Assembly: GCA_035447605.1 (NCBI GenBank) | Contig: DAOTHJ010000025.1 | Span: 1-24,826, forward strand | Direction: 5' to 3' | From: UMGS1668 sp035447605 | GTDB lineage: Bacteria > Bacillota > Clostridia > Oscillospirales > Ruminococcaceae | Length of the DNA stretch: 24,826 nucleotides | Part shown: positions 5,909 to 13,062 of the stretch, in pieces | How positions within the stretch are numbered: the first letter of the stretch is position 1 | Layout: every line of letters starts with the position of its first letter | Notes under the pieces: generated by a model | Told to the model about the DNA's origin: nothing | What the model saw: only the letters and a program-made list of their open reading frames with translations | Database searches by the model: none | Position numbers and translations under genes: made by a program

Positions 5909-6508
5909 ATGGCTGATACAAAGGAACGCATTTTGCTGGCAGCACTGCGCCTGTTCGCCAGGGATGGTTACGAAGCGGTCTCCGTGAGCGCAATCGCCGG
6001 CGAACTTGGCATGACGAAAAGCGCCGTATATAAGCATTATAAAAATAAGCGTGATATTTTCGATAGCATTGTCGCCCGGATGAACCGGATGGACACCGAT
6101 CATGCCAAAGAATACGGCGTACCGGAAGGGCCTGTTGAGCAAATGGCGGACGCGTACCGCGCAACATCCTTTCAAAATATAGCGGCTTATACGGAGGCGC
6201 AGTTTCTGTATTGGACGGAGAATGAATTTTCTTCAAATTTCCGTAAGATGCTGACTCTCGAACAGTATCGAAATAAAGAGATGTCGGAGCTGTATCGGAA
6301 CTATCTTTCTGCCGGACCGCTGCATTACATGACCGATCTGTTTGGCAAAATGGCCCATTCCGGGGGGAATGCGAGCATGCTTGCCCTATCTTACTACGCG
6401 CCGGTTTTTATGCTATACAGGATGTATGACGAAACGGACAACAAAGAAGACGTTCTTGCCATGCTGCGCACCCATCTTGCAAGTTTTGCGGAAGAAAACA
6501 TAAAATAA
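5909..6508 (+). CDS. TetR/AcrR-family transcriptional regulator
   Basis: ATG 5909 is preferred over an upstream TTG because the mature start MADTKERILLAALRLFARDG is the standard TetR opening and GGGGG lies upstream. The 199-residue protein has the helix-turn-helix at about residues 24-45 (VSAIAGELGMTKSAVYKHYKNK). The C-terminal ligand domain is poorly conserved, as usual. It is probably a repressor of its own promoter, which sits inside a perfect inverted repeat. No efflux pump follows; the next genes are the RNHCP protein and the RsgA-type GTPase, about 150 bp downstream, which it may also control by read-through. The inducer is unknown. Confidence 0.92.
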   Translation: MADTKERILLAALRLFARDGYEAVSVSAIAGELGMTKSAVYKHYKNKRDIFDSIVARMNRMDTDHAKEYGVPEGPVEQMADAYRATSFQNIAAYTEAQFLYWTENEFSSNFRKMLTLEQYRNKEMSELYRNYLSAGPLHYMTDLFGKMAHSGGNASMLALSYYAPVFMLYRMYDETDNKEDVLAMLRTHLASFAEENIK

Positions 6509-6658
6509 ACTTCCCCGGAACCCATAAATCATGAAAAAAGGAGATTTGCTTTTTGAAACAGAATACCGCATCGGAGATTGTCGAAAACCGGGAGGTTTGC
6601 GAATTATAATCTCCGCAATACCTCCCAAAAGCAGCAAAGCAACTTTTAGGAGGATACT

Positions 6659-7051
6659 ATGAATACTTCAAATAGAAAACATGGATACGATCAAACCGAT
6701 GCCTGCTGTGACGGCTTCATTTGCAAGGTCTGCGGAAAATTTGTTCCCCCAAGCGTGACCGGAAGTGAGCATCGAAATCATTGCCCTTATTGCTTATCCA
6801 GCCTTCATATGGATAGGATACCCGGCGACCGGGCTGCCGACTGCGGCGGAATTATGGAACCGATTGCCGTCTGGGTCCGCAAAAACGGCGAGTGGGCGAT
6901 TATTCACCGCTGCACCCGCTGCGGGCATCTCAGCTCCAACCGAATTGCGGCGGACGACAACCCGGTGAAACTGATCTCCATTGCCCTAAGGCCATTGGCG
7001 CAGCCGCCATTCCCGCTGGAACAGATTGCTAAAGAGGAGGTGCCGGAATGA
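6659..7051 (+). CDS. RNHCP-domain zinc-binding protein
   Basis: This is a 130-residue protein with AGGAGG 7 bases before ATG 6659. It has the defining RNHCP string (EHRNHCPYCLSSLHMDRIPG), flanked by FICKVCGKFV at the N-terminus and HRCTRCGHLSSNRIAADDN near the C-terminus, i.e. several CxxC zinc knuckles in the family order. The function of RNHCP proteins is not established. The stop overlaps the start of the RsgA-type gene (ATGA, 7048-7051), so the two are translationally coupled. RNHCP next to an RsgA-like GTPase is a pairing I recall from other Firmicutes, hinting at a ribosome-related job. Confidence 0.88.
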   Translation: MNTSNRKHGYDQTDACCDGFICKVCGKFVPPSVTGSEHRNHCPYCLSSLHMDRIPGDRAADCGGIMEPIAVWVRKNGEWAIIHRCTRCGHLSSNRIAADDNPVKLISIALRPLAQPPFPLEQIAKEEVPE

Positions 7052-8109
7052 AAACGACAGAGATGAAACAATATGGACTGAATGACCGTTTTCTTGCGCT
7101 GGCCTCGGCGTATGACGACTCTCTGATTCTTGCGCGCGTTGTTTCGCAGGAAAAAGGCATCTACAGAGTCGTCTGTGAAAACGGCGAATTGTACGCAGAA
7201 GTTTCCGGAAAGCTGCGGTTTGAGACAGCGGCGCCTTCCGACTTCCCTGCCGTCGGCGACTTTGTTTTGATTGATCGTCCCAGCAGCGAAAACGGCAACG
7301 CCATCATTCACCACATCCTCAGCAGAAAAAGCCTGTTTCTGCGCAAAGCCGCCGGGAAAGTTCAGGAGGAACAGGTCGTCGCCGCAAACGTCGACATCAT
7401 TTTTATCTGTATGTCTTTGAACAGCGATTTTAATCTGCACCGGCTGGAACGGTATTTGTCGCTGGCGTTTGAAAGCGGCGCGACGCCGGTCGTGGTGCTG
7501 ACCAAAGCCGACCTGTGCGAGAACATCGATCAAAAGCTCTATGCTGTCCGTTCCGTAGCGATCGGCACGGATATTCTCGTCACCTCCGCCATGGAATCAG
7601 ACGGTTATCAGGAAATCGCGGAATATCTGAAGCCGGGATGTACGGCATCCTTTATCGGCTCGTCCGGCGTGGGAAAATCGACGCTGATCAACCGCCTGCT
7701 GGGAGAAGACCGTCTGCAGACGAATGAAATTGGTATGGACGACAAAGGCCGGCATACAACCACATCCCGAGAACTGCTGCTGCTTCCGAATGGAGGAATT
7801 GTCATCGACACGCCCGGCATGCGGGAACTGGGCATGTGGGACGTTTCGGCGGGGTTTGAAAAAAGCTTCAACGATGTGGAAGCGCTCTTCGGAAAGTGCA
7901 AATTTCGGAATTGTACGCACACTTCGGAGCCGGGATGCGCCGTCTATGAGGCCATTGCCAACGGCGAGCTTTCGCTGGAGCGCTGGGATTCCTACCGCAA
8001 GCTGAAAACAGAAGCCGCTTTTGCCGACGATCACAGCAGCTATCTGGCCGAAAAGGAAAAGAAATTCAAAAACATTGCAAAGATCAACAAAGCAAATAAA
8101 AAGGGTTGA
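7048..8109 (+). CDS. rsgA: RsgA-type circularly permuted GTPase (ribosome small subunit-dependent)
   Basis: This is a 353-residue protein. An N-terminal OB-like domain is followed by a circularly permuted GTPase core in the order G4 TKAD (152-155), G1 GSSGVGKST (204-212), G3 DTPG (254-257). Then comes a zinc site with Cys284, Cys289, His291 and Cys297 (CKFRNCTHTSEPGC). RsgA hydrolyses GTP on the 30S subunit and helps late 30S maturation. This copy is longer than housekeeping RsgA (about 290), with a Lys-rich C-terminal tail (EKEKKFKNIAKINKANKKG). Because it sits on a mobile element, it is probably a paralogue rather than the core gene; that needs the rest of the genome to confirm. It is coupled to the RNHCP gene upstream and ends at a strong terminator. 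Confidence 0.93.
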   Translation: MKTTEMKQYGLNDRFLALASAYDDSLILARVVSQEKGIYRVVCENGELYAEVSGKLRFETAAPSDFPAVGDFVLIDRPSSENGNAIIHHILSRKSLFLRKAAGKVQEEQVVAANVDIIFICMSLNSDFNLHRLERYLSLAFESGATPVVVLTKADLCENIDQKLYAVRSVAIGTDILVTSAMESDGYQEIAEYLKPGCTASFIGSSGVGKSTLINRLLGEDRLQTNEIGMDDKGRHTTTSRELLLLPNGGIVIDTPGMRELGMWDVSAGFEKSFNDVEALFGKCKFRNCTHTSEPGCAVYEAIANGELSLERWDSYRKLKTEAAFADDHSSYLAEKEKKFKNIAKINKANKKG

Positions 8110-8141
8110 CTTGGAGCCCTGAGCACAAAAGAAACCTGATA

Positions 8142-8180
8142 GAAAAACCCGCTGAAACTTACATTTCAGCGGGTTTTTTG
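8142..8180 (+). terminator. Rho-independent terminator after the RsgA-type gene
   Basis: The 14-bp stem AAAACCCGCTGAAA pairs across a 6-nt loop with TTTCAGCGGGTTTT, and the T-run continues. It is 33 bases after the stop codon. Confidence 0.92.
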
Positions 8181-8286
8181 GGTCGGAGTATCGAAATTTA
8201 AACTCGCGGCTCTTGGTTCCTTAGATTTATTTTGTTTTACAAATATCATTTTCTTTTTCGGGTATCCTAAATCCGAGGTGAACGAA

Positions 8287-8430
8287 ATGGATTCAAAGAA
8301 AAAACGGATTACCCCGGACGATAAAATCGAGAAGCCCATCCGGGATGAGGTTTATCCGGAACTTGACACCGACCTTGCACGGGATAACGTCGAAAACGAC
8401 ATTCCCGCCGCCGATCTTCAGGATTTATAA
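8287..8430 (+). CDS. 47-residue acidic small protein
   Basis: ATG 8287 lies after GAGGTGA and the frame closes at TAA 8428-8430. The protein begins MDSKKKRITPDDKIEKPI and is then rich in Asp/Glu (VYPELDTDLARDNVENDIP). A terminator with a perfect 6-bp stem follows 8 bases later, so the unit has a ribosome site, a frame and an end. No family is recognised. It lies between the RsgA-type cargo and the recombinase 2 control region. A role as a small regulatory or accessory protein of the element is possible but unproven. Confidence 0.6.
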   Translation: MDSKKKRITPDDKIEKPIRDEVYPELDTDLARDNVENDIPAADLQDL

Positions 8431-8438
8431 TTTTCCCG

Positions 8439-8461
8439 CCGCCCGGATGGGCGGTTTTTTT
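8439..8461 (+). terminator. Terminator of the 47-residue ORF
   Basis: The CCGCCC stem with a GGAT loop pairs with GGGCGG and is followed by seven T residues. Confidence 0.85.
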
Positions 8462-8569
8462 ATGCCCCGCGTTCTTGCGTTTCTGCCGAAAGCTATCCGG
8501 ATATTTTTTTTTCACACAGGTTTTGCGGACGGTTTTGTTATTTATGTAAAAAAGGTTGTCCATATTGCC

Positions 8570-8698
8570 GCAAAAGCATCCGGTCCTGTATAATGACGGC
8601 GTCCTCCTCGATGAAAATTTCCACGGGGGTCGTCTTCTTCCATATCAAGGGTCCTCCGCAGCTTCGTCAGCAGCGCCACGCATGATTCCCGTATTTCA
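8570..8698 (-). pseudogene. Decayed AbrB/SpoVT-like regulator
   Basis: The minus strand directly after the 65-residue ORF carries pieces of an AbrB-type DNA-binding protein in three frames: NTGIMR, then VALLTKLRRTLDMEE, then TPVEIFIEEDAVIIQ. In intact relatives these form one 50-80 residue protein (NTGIVR, DDLGRVVLPKELRRTL, TPVEIFI). The DDLGR segment is missing and at least one frameshift separates the last two pieces. No usable start codon is seen; CTG stands where ATG is expected. It is a remnant of the element's original regulatory set. Confidence 0.6.
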
Positions 8699-8893
8699 GC
8701 TTTCCGCTTTCGGCGGTTCGTTTTTCATCCTCTCCATATATGCGAGCTGGATTTTCCACGCCACCTGCTGGGCGTTTTTTCGAACGGCTTCAAGCTCCGC
8801 TTCGGATTTACCGGCAAATCCGGCATCGGTAACCAACACCCGGTGGCCGTCTATCATGTATTCGGCAACGATATTGCCCTTTTCCATGCTCAT
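8696..8893 (-). CDS. Small protein beside recombinase 2 (65 aa), possible excision accessory
   Basis: ATG 8893 follows GAGGGGG. The 17-nt start region GAGGGGGAATGAGCATG is identical to that of the 62-residue ORF in element 1, and both proteins begin MSM. The protein has a beta-hairpin-like start (NIVAEYMIDGHRVLVTDAGF) and a long amphipathic C-terminal helix (ELEAVRKNAQQVAWKIQLAY). The two small proteins are otherwise dissimilar. Its leftward position ahead of the recombinase makes it a candidate directionality factor or regulator of recombinase 2 (inference). A decayed AbrB-like gene follows immediately. Confidence 0.65.
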   Translation of the reverse strand: MSMEKGNIVAEYMIDGHRVLVTDAGFAGKSEAELEAVRKNAQQVAWKIQLAYMERMKNEPPKAES

Positions 8894-8905
8894 TCCCCCT
8901 CCCTG

Positions 8906-9093
8906 TTAGATTATTCGGAGACGGTTGCCCGTGCCACTGGAGTGGCAACGCTCGAGAAGATTTATAAAGACAAAACGGCATCACGCTGGTTGCCGCAAAC
9001 CCAAAATATGCCCTGTGGCGTATCACGGGACCGGAACTTGATGAAGTGCGTATTCTGGGTAGTGCGGTTTATTATATTTCGACGGTAAAGTGA
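8906..9093 (+). pseudogene. C-terminal remnant of a LexA/S24-type repressor
   Basis: Two adjacent frames give GVATLEKIYKD and then GITLVAANPKYALWRITGPE, continuing to DEVRILGSAVYY. That is the typical C-terminal half of S24/LexA-type repressors (ATVKRIY, LVPENP, RILGKVVG). A one-base loss in the A-run around 8971-8976 separates the frames. The N-terminal DNA-binding half is absent: the remnant starts right at the small ORF's ribosome site. It suggests the ancestral element carried a prophage-like repressor. The rest of 8894-9288 is the hairpin and leader of recombinase 2. Confidence 0.62.
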
Positions 9094-9172
9094 TTCGCCG
9101 ATAACGGAGACTCAAGTCGTCATACAATTCCGCCCTTTTCCTTTGGTGGATTAAAAGTACAGAACAAAAAAT

Positions 9173-9260
9173 GCCCGCCTCCGGATAGCAGCCGGAAACG
9201 GGCGGCACCGCGGTTCCAGCGGTCATACCAAAGGTGAACGATATCTATAATTGTATGATT
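9173..9260. promoter_or_regulatory. Recombinase 2 control leader (hairpin plus conserved 43-bp block)
   Basis: The hairpin 9173-9203 (GCCCGCCTCCGG with CCGGAAACGGGC) has an A-run to its left, so it is terminator-like on the minus strand. The block 9218-9260 is 32/43 identical to 2838-2880 of element 1. GTCATAC and TCTATAAT within it are spaced roughly as in sigma-E-type promoters; TATAAT at 9246-9251 could alternatively be a sigma-A -10 without a good -35. The recombinase ribosome site follows at 9276. Confidence 0.5.
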
Positions 9261-9288
9261 CCGAAAAGTTCATCCAGGAGGTATTGCC

Positions 9289-10884
9289 GTGTCCGATTAT
9301 GCCATCTATCTGCGCAAATCCAGAGTCGATATGGAGGCCGAGGCCCATGGGCAGGGAGATACTTTGCAGCGGCACCGGGTGCATCTTCTGGCGCTGGCCG
9401 AGCAGCGCGGACTTGCGGTCGTCAAAATCTATGAGGAGGTCGTTTCGGGCGATACGATCACTTCCCGACCGCAGATGCAGCAGCTCCTCCATGATGTTGA
9501 AAGCAACCTGTATGCCGGCGTGCTGGTCATGGAGATCGAAAGGCTTGCGCGTGGGGATACCATCGATCAGGGTATGGTCGCGCGTGCCTTCCAGTTCTCC
9601 GGCACAAAAATTATCACCCCTTTAAAAACGTATGATCCGCAGAATGAATTCGATCAGGAATACTTCGAGTTTGGCCTCTACATGTCCCGCCGCGAATACA
9701 AGACCATAAACCGCAGACAGCAGGCCGGCCGTATCGCCTCCCTCAACGAGGGAAAATGGGTGGCGAACAAGACGCCTTATGGGTATCGGCGCGTGAAGCT
9801 CGAAAAGCAAAAGGGCTGGACATTGGAACCTGATGAACACGCGGCAGTCGTCCAGGATATTTTTCGCTGGTATACGTCCGGTGCCAAAGAGGAGGACGGT
9901 ACTCTTCAGCGCCTTGGGATTTCACGGATTGTGCGGAGGCTCAATGAGCACCATATTCCCGCTCCGGGCGGCAAAGACTGGACCGACGGCGCTGTCCCAC
10001 CGATCCTGCGCAACCCGGCTTATGCCGGCTGGATCCGGTGGGGCTACCGTGCGCAGCGCAAAAGCGTCGTAGACGGCGAAGTCGTAAAATCCCGTCCCCA
10101 CGCCGGTGAAGACAGTTTGAAGCTGACGCACGGCATCCACCCCGCTCTTGTCTCTCAGGGAACCTTTGACCTTGCACAGAATTTACTGGCAAAAAATAAA
10201 GGCCGCCCCGGCCCTAAAAACTGCGAAACCAAAAACCCATTGGCCGGCCTTGTGCGATGCAGCCAGTGCGGCCGGACGATGGTGCGGCGTCCCTACGGCA
10301 ACGGGCGAAAGGATACGCTGCTCTGTCCGTACACTTCCTGCCAAACGGTCGCCTCCGACCTGGATGTCGTCGAGCGTTTGGTGATTCGGAGCCTGAAATC
10401 ATGGCTCACCGATTTTGAGAGTACTCCGCTGGAGGCCGATTCCGCAGCCGAGGCGGCAGAGAGAGCTTCCCTCTCGCGGCTCGCCGCCGAGAGGGAAAAG
10501 GAGCTCCAGCAGATCGACGAGCAGGAAATGAAAGCCTATGATTTGACTGAGCAGGGCGTGTATACCCCCGAAATATTCACCGGGCGCATGGCCGAGCTTT
10601 CAAGGCGCCGGCAGGCCGCGCTTGAGCAGCTTCAGGGCATCCGCGCCTCTCAAGCCAAGCTGGGAGCCGTTATTCAGGCGAAAAGAGAGATTGCGCCCGC
10701 GGTGCGCCGCGTGTTGGATAGCTATGACCTTGCCAAAACCGCAAAGGAAAAGAACGATCTGCTGCGAAGCGTGCTCGATTATATAGAATATCATAAATCC
10801 GTCGGCGGCCGGTACCGTGAAAGTGACCTTTTCATCACGATTTCTCCGAAGCTGCCTTATAAAGGCGCGTCACCTACAATTTGA
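9289..10884 (+). CDS. Large serine recombinase 2 (element 2 integrase/excisionase)
   Basis: GTG 9289 lies 7 bases after AGGAGG. The 531-residue protein has a resolvase domain starting YAIYLRKSRVDM (catalytic Ser11) with the RLARG helix, and a recombinase domain (KTPYGYRRVKLEKQKGW; AVPPILRNPAYAGWIRWG). A zinc ribbon (CSQCGRTMVRRPYGNG and LLCPYTSCQ), a coiled coil (AAEREKELQQIDEQEMKAYD) and a C-terminal strand FITISPK follow. All domains of a large serine recombinase are intact. It differs clearly from recombinase 1 in sequence but shares its upstream leader. Its expected job is recombination of attL2 and attR2, removing element 2 from cotJC. Confidence 0.95.
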   Translation: MSDYAIYLRKSRVDMEAEAHGQGDTLQRHRVHLLALAEQRGLAVVKIYEEVVSGDTITSRPQMQQLLHDVESNLYAGVLVMEIERLARGDTIDQGMVARAFQFSGTKIITPLKTYDPQNEFDQEYFEFGLYMSRREYKTINRRQQAGRIASLNEGKWVANKTPYGYRRVKLEKQKGWTLEPDEHAAVVQDIFRWYTSGAKEEDGTLQRLGISRIVRRLNEHHIPAPGGKDWTDGAVPPILRNPAYAGWIRWGYRAQRKSVVDGEVVKSRPHAGEDSLKLTHGIHPALVSQGTFDLAQNLLAKNKGRPGPKNCETKNPLAGLVRCSQCGRTMVRRPYGNGRKDTLLCPYTSCQTVASDLDVVERLVIRSLKSWLTDFESTPLEADSAAEAAERASLSRLAAEREKELQQIDEQEMKAYDLTEQGVYTPEIFTGRMAELSRRRQAALEQLQGIRASQAKLGAVIQAKREIAPAVRRVLDSYDLAKTAKEKNDLLRSVLDYIEYHKSVGGRYRESDLFITISPKLPYKGASPTI

Positions 10885-11045
10885 CGTACATACAAATATA
10901 CTGCTCACCCCAATATCCGCCTTCCATAAGAGTCTGAAGGCGAATTCACTCCGCTGCAAACCACTGCATTTGTAGAAATGGTTAACGTATGCGGCTGCTG
11001 TCCAGCTGGAATCTGACATCAGCCGGACGGTTTAACTTAATATAT

Positions 11046-11084
11046 CAGCCCTCAGAAGCCCATTATTTCGGCCGCAGAGGGCTG
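11046..11084 (+). terminator. Possible terminator between recombinase 2 and the redox genes
   Basis: The 8-bp stem CAGCCCTC (11046-11053) pairs with GAGGGCTG (11077-11084) across a 23-nt loop. Only a weak T-rich tail (TTGTGT) follows. The rest of 10885-11110 shows no convincing gene. Confidence 0.4.
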
Positions 11085-11110
11085 TTGTGTCGACAATCTC
11101 TTTACAATGG

Positions 11111-11139
11111 TTGCATCACATTGAATTTTTTAGTATAAT
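11111..11139 (+). promoter_or_regulatory. Sigma-A promoter for the ferredoxin-like/flavodoxin pair
   Basis: TTGCAT (11111-11116), a 17-bp spacer and TATAAT (11134-11139) lie 33 bases ahead of the start codon at 11172. Confidence 0.7.
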
Positions 11140-11171
11140 CAACGCGATATTAGTTGCAAAGGAGTATATTT

Positions 11172-12284
11172 ATGTCAAAAGATTCAAATAAAGAATTAAT
11201 TATTCTTAAAACAACCCTTTGGATATATATCATCTTTTGCTTTGTTATTGCAGGATTAAACTATGGCTATGTTAAAACTGCACCTGAATCTATTGCAAAA
11301 ACGATTGCATGGGTATGGCATTTTTATGAAAACTGGATAAAAACCGTTTTTATAGTTTTAGCGAGTATTCTGACGATCAGAATCATAAAAAAATCCAAGC
11401 GTACACAAATGAGAAAAAGGAATTTGATCGGCTTTATTATCGCTGCCCTTATTGTTCATATCGTTTCACCCTGGGTACTTAATAATAATGAATTATACTT
11501 TTTTACCATGCCTTTGCCTTGGACTACTACCCCATTGCAGTTATTGGTTGAGGATTCATCGTTTTATGCCAGCAGGTTCCCGCTCTGGGGGGCAACCGGA
11601 ATAACGGCATCTTTGATTTTTTATTTATTATATAGCTGCATTGTACTCATTGGTACCGTATTCTTTGGCAGACGTTGGCAGTGCTCAACAATATGTCTCT
11701 TTAACGGTTTTGCTTCCGAAGTGTTTGCACCTGCATTCCCTCTGATCGGAAAAAAGAAAAGGGTTCAGCCAAAAACACTCAGGATATTGACCATCATCAA
11801 ATGGATTTTTTTTAGTCTTGCATTGTTTTTTACTGTGTACTGGGTTCTCTTATTATTTGGAGTGCCCGTATTTGGAGATTATAACCTCATAAGCAAATTA
11901 GAAATTTACAAATATTTATGCGCGGAATTGTTGATGATGATGTCTTTCTGGATCGTTTTTATCGGCAGAGGATATTGTTATTATTGCCCTTTAGGCACTT
12001 TATTGGGTTTAATAGGTAAATTAGTCGGTCAAAAAATTATTACGAATCACACAAAATGCATCAGCTGTAATCAGTGCAATCTGGCATGTCCGATGACGAT
12101 TGATATAAAAAGCAAAGCCTTAAACGGACAGCCGGTTACTTCGCTAAGATGTGTGGGGTGCGGCCATTGTGTGGATGCTTGCACAACAGAAACCTTGTCT
12201 TATACGACTATATTTTTAAATAGGCTTTCTAAAAAGAAGTCTGATGCGCTTGAAAAAGGTGAAAAGAAATTCGATCAGGTCTAA
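11172..12284 (+). CDS. Membrane 4Fe-4S (polyferredoxin, NapH-like) protein
   Basis: ATG 11172 is chosen because AAAGGAG precedes it by 7-8 bases; an upstream in-frame TTG overlaps that site. The 370-residue protein has about six hydrophobic segments, starting with TTLWIYIIFCFVIAGL. Between them are FGRRWQCSTIC and GRGYCYYCPLGTLLG, the Cys motifs of NapH/CcoG-type membrane iron-sulfur proteins. The cytoplasmic C-terminus has two 4Fe-4S motifs, CISCNQCNLACP and CVGCGHCVDAC. It likely moves electrons at the membrane. The flavodoxin encoded 32 bases downstream is a plausible partner. Both genes are cargo of element 2, and the AT-rich codon use differs from that of recombinase 2. Confidence 0.88.
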   Translation: MSKDSNKELIILKTTLWIYIIFCFVIAGLNYGYVKTAPESIAKTIAWVWHFYENWIKTVFIVLASILTIRIIKKSKRTQMRKRNLIGFIIAALIVHIVSPWVLNNNELYFFTMPLPWTTTPLQLLVEDSSFYASRFPLWGATGITASLIFYLLYSCIVLIGTVFFGRRWQCSTICLFNGFASEVFAPAFPLIGKKKRVQPKTLRILTIIKWIFFSLALFFTVYWVLLLFGVPVFGDYNLISKLEIYKYLCAELLMMMSFWIVFIGRGYCYYCPLGTLLGLIGKLVGQKIITNHTKCISCNQCNLACPMTIDIKSKALNGQPVTSLRCVGCGHCVDACTTETLSYTTIFLNRLSKKKSDALEKGEKKFDQV

Positions 12285-12316
12285 TTGCAAATGCGATAGA
12301 AATGAGGAATTGTATG

Positions 12317-12823
12317 ATGACCGCAGTAATTTATTATTCCTTGGAAGGCAACACCAAATATGCCGCAGAAAGAATTGCGGCCCGGCTTGGCGCTGATCTC
12401 ATCCCTCTTGTACCGGTTAAAAAATATCCGACCGGCAAAGTCAGCAAGTATTTCTGGTGCGGTAAAAGCGCAATGTTTCGGGAATCGCCCAGACTGGAAC
12501 CGTACCGCTTTGATCAGAACAAATACGACCTGATCATACTGGGTACACCTATCTGGGCAGAAACCTTCACACCACCTCTGCGCACATTTATCCAAGAAAA
12601 TAAGTTAAGGCGAAAAAAAGTTGCCTTGTTCGCAAGCTGCTCCGGTGGTCCGGCTGAAAAGTGCTTTGCACAATTGAAGAAGGAAACAGGCGACTGCACC
12701 GTGGTGTCAACTCTCAGACTGGTTGAACCGCTCAAAGGCATTCAAGCGGAAGTTGACAGAAACATATCAAATTTCTGCTCAGCGCTTGAGATGGAAATGG
12801 AGAAGCAGGACGCCGGGAAATGA
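12317..12823 (+). CDS. Flavodoxin-like protein
   Basis: Three ATG codons compete (12302, 12314, 12317); GAGGA at 12304-12308 best serves 12317, giving 168 residues. The N-terminus MTAVIYYSLEGNTKYAAERI is the flavodoxin strand plus phosphate-binding loop (S-x-x-G-N-T) for FMN. YDLIILGTPIWAETFTPPLR is the second FMN loop with its aromatic residue, and KVALFASCSGG the third. It is a probable one- or two-electron carrier coupled to the membrane iron-sulfur protein upstream. The substrate partner is unknown. Confidence 0.9.
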   Translation: MTAVIYYSLEGNTKYAAERIAARLGADLIPLVPVKKYPTGKVSKYFWCGKSAMFRESPRLEPYRFDQNKYDLIILGTPIWAETFTPPLRTFIQENKLRRKKVALFASCSGGPAEKCFAQLKKETGDCTVVSTLRLVEPLKGIQAEVDRNISNFCSALEMEMEKQDAGK

Positions 12824-12924
12824 ATGAGCAGTTCAGATGTCCTACTCCGGTGATAGCGCAGGTTAGATGTCGGGTGTTGCATGAAATAGTCAATGCTTGA
12901 AAGCGGGTAAATTGGATATAAAAT

Positions 12925-12966
12925 GGCACTCTGCGATCAATTTCGTTGAGTGCCTTGTATTTTTTC
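12925..12966 (+). terminator. Terminator near the right end of element 2
   Basis: GGCACTC (12925-12931) pairs with GAGTGCC (12948-12954) and is followed by TTGTATTTTTT. It ends the redox operon about 75 bp before attR2. No gene is seen between 12824 and 13042. Confidence 0.75.
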
Positions 12967-13021
12967 AGGCTTTATTTATTTCCATCCCGTTGCATTTCCC
13001 TGTTTACTCAAAGCTCATTAC

Positions 13022-13062
13022 CTATCATTTAACGGTACATACGAGCTCGGCCATATGGAGAT
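13022..13062 (+). other. attR2: right junction of element 2 in cotJC
   Basis: Element sequence ATCATTTAACGGTACATAC (13024-13042) precedes GA 13043-13044, after which cotJC resumes as GAG CTC GGC CAT (ELGH). The pairing with attL2 is described there. The junction falls inside the codon for the metal-ligand Glu. Confidence 0.75.

Larger units (their letters stand above)
5719..13042 (+). mobile_element. Element 2: about 7.3-kb intervening element at cotJC codon 65
   Basis: It lies between cotJC segments 2 and 3. Deleting 7,324 bp from 5719 to 13042 joins GGT ACG GAG to GAG CTC GGC CAT, giving GTEELGH, the family consensus, in frame. The element encodes an intact large serine recombinase (9289-10884) and cargo: a TetR-type regulator, an RNHCP protein, an RsgA-type GTPase, small ORFs, two decayed regulator genes, a polyferredoxin-like membrane protein and a flavodoxin. 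There are no virion or conjugation genes. It shares a control module with element 1, so the two belong to the same lineage. No core longer than 2 bases in register is seen at the preferred crossover. Confidence 0.87.

Noticed and set aside
6553..6609. 18-codon TTG-started frame (MKQNTASEIVENREVCEL) with AGGAG upstream
   Set aside because: It has a good ribosome site and protein-like sequence, but is too short to assign. It may be the start of a lost gene between the TetR regulator and the RNHCP gene.
10945..11010. Short plus-strand frame ending VEMVNVCGCCPAGI downstream of recombinase 2
   Set aside because: A resemblance to the end of RNA uracil methyltransferases was considered, but the match is too weak to support a remnant.
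5710..13037. CGGTAC (5709-5714 and 13033-13038) as the element 2 crossover core
   Set aside because: It is the longest shared word at the ends but would give GTYELGH instead of the family consensus GTEELGH and shows no good dyad. Kept as an alternative only.
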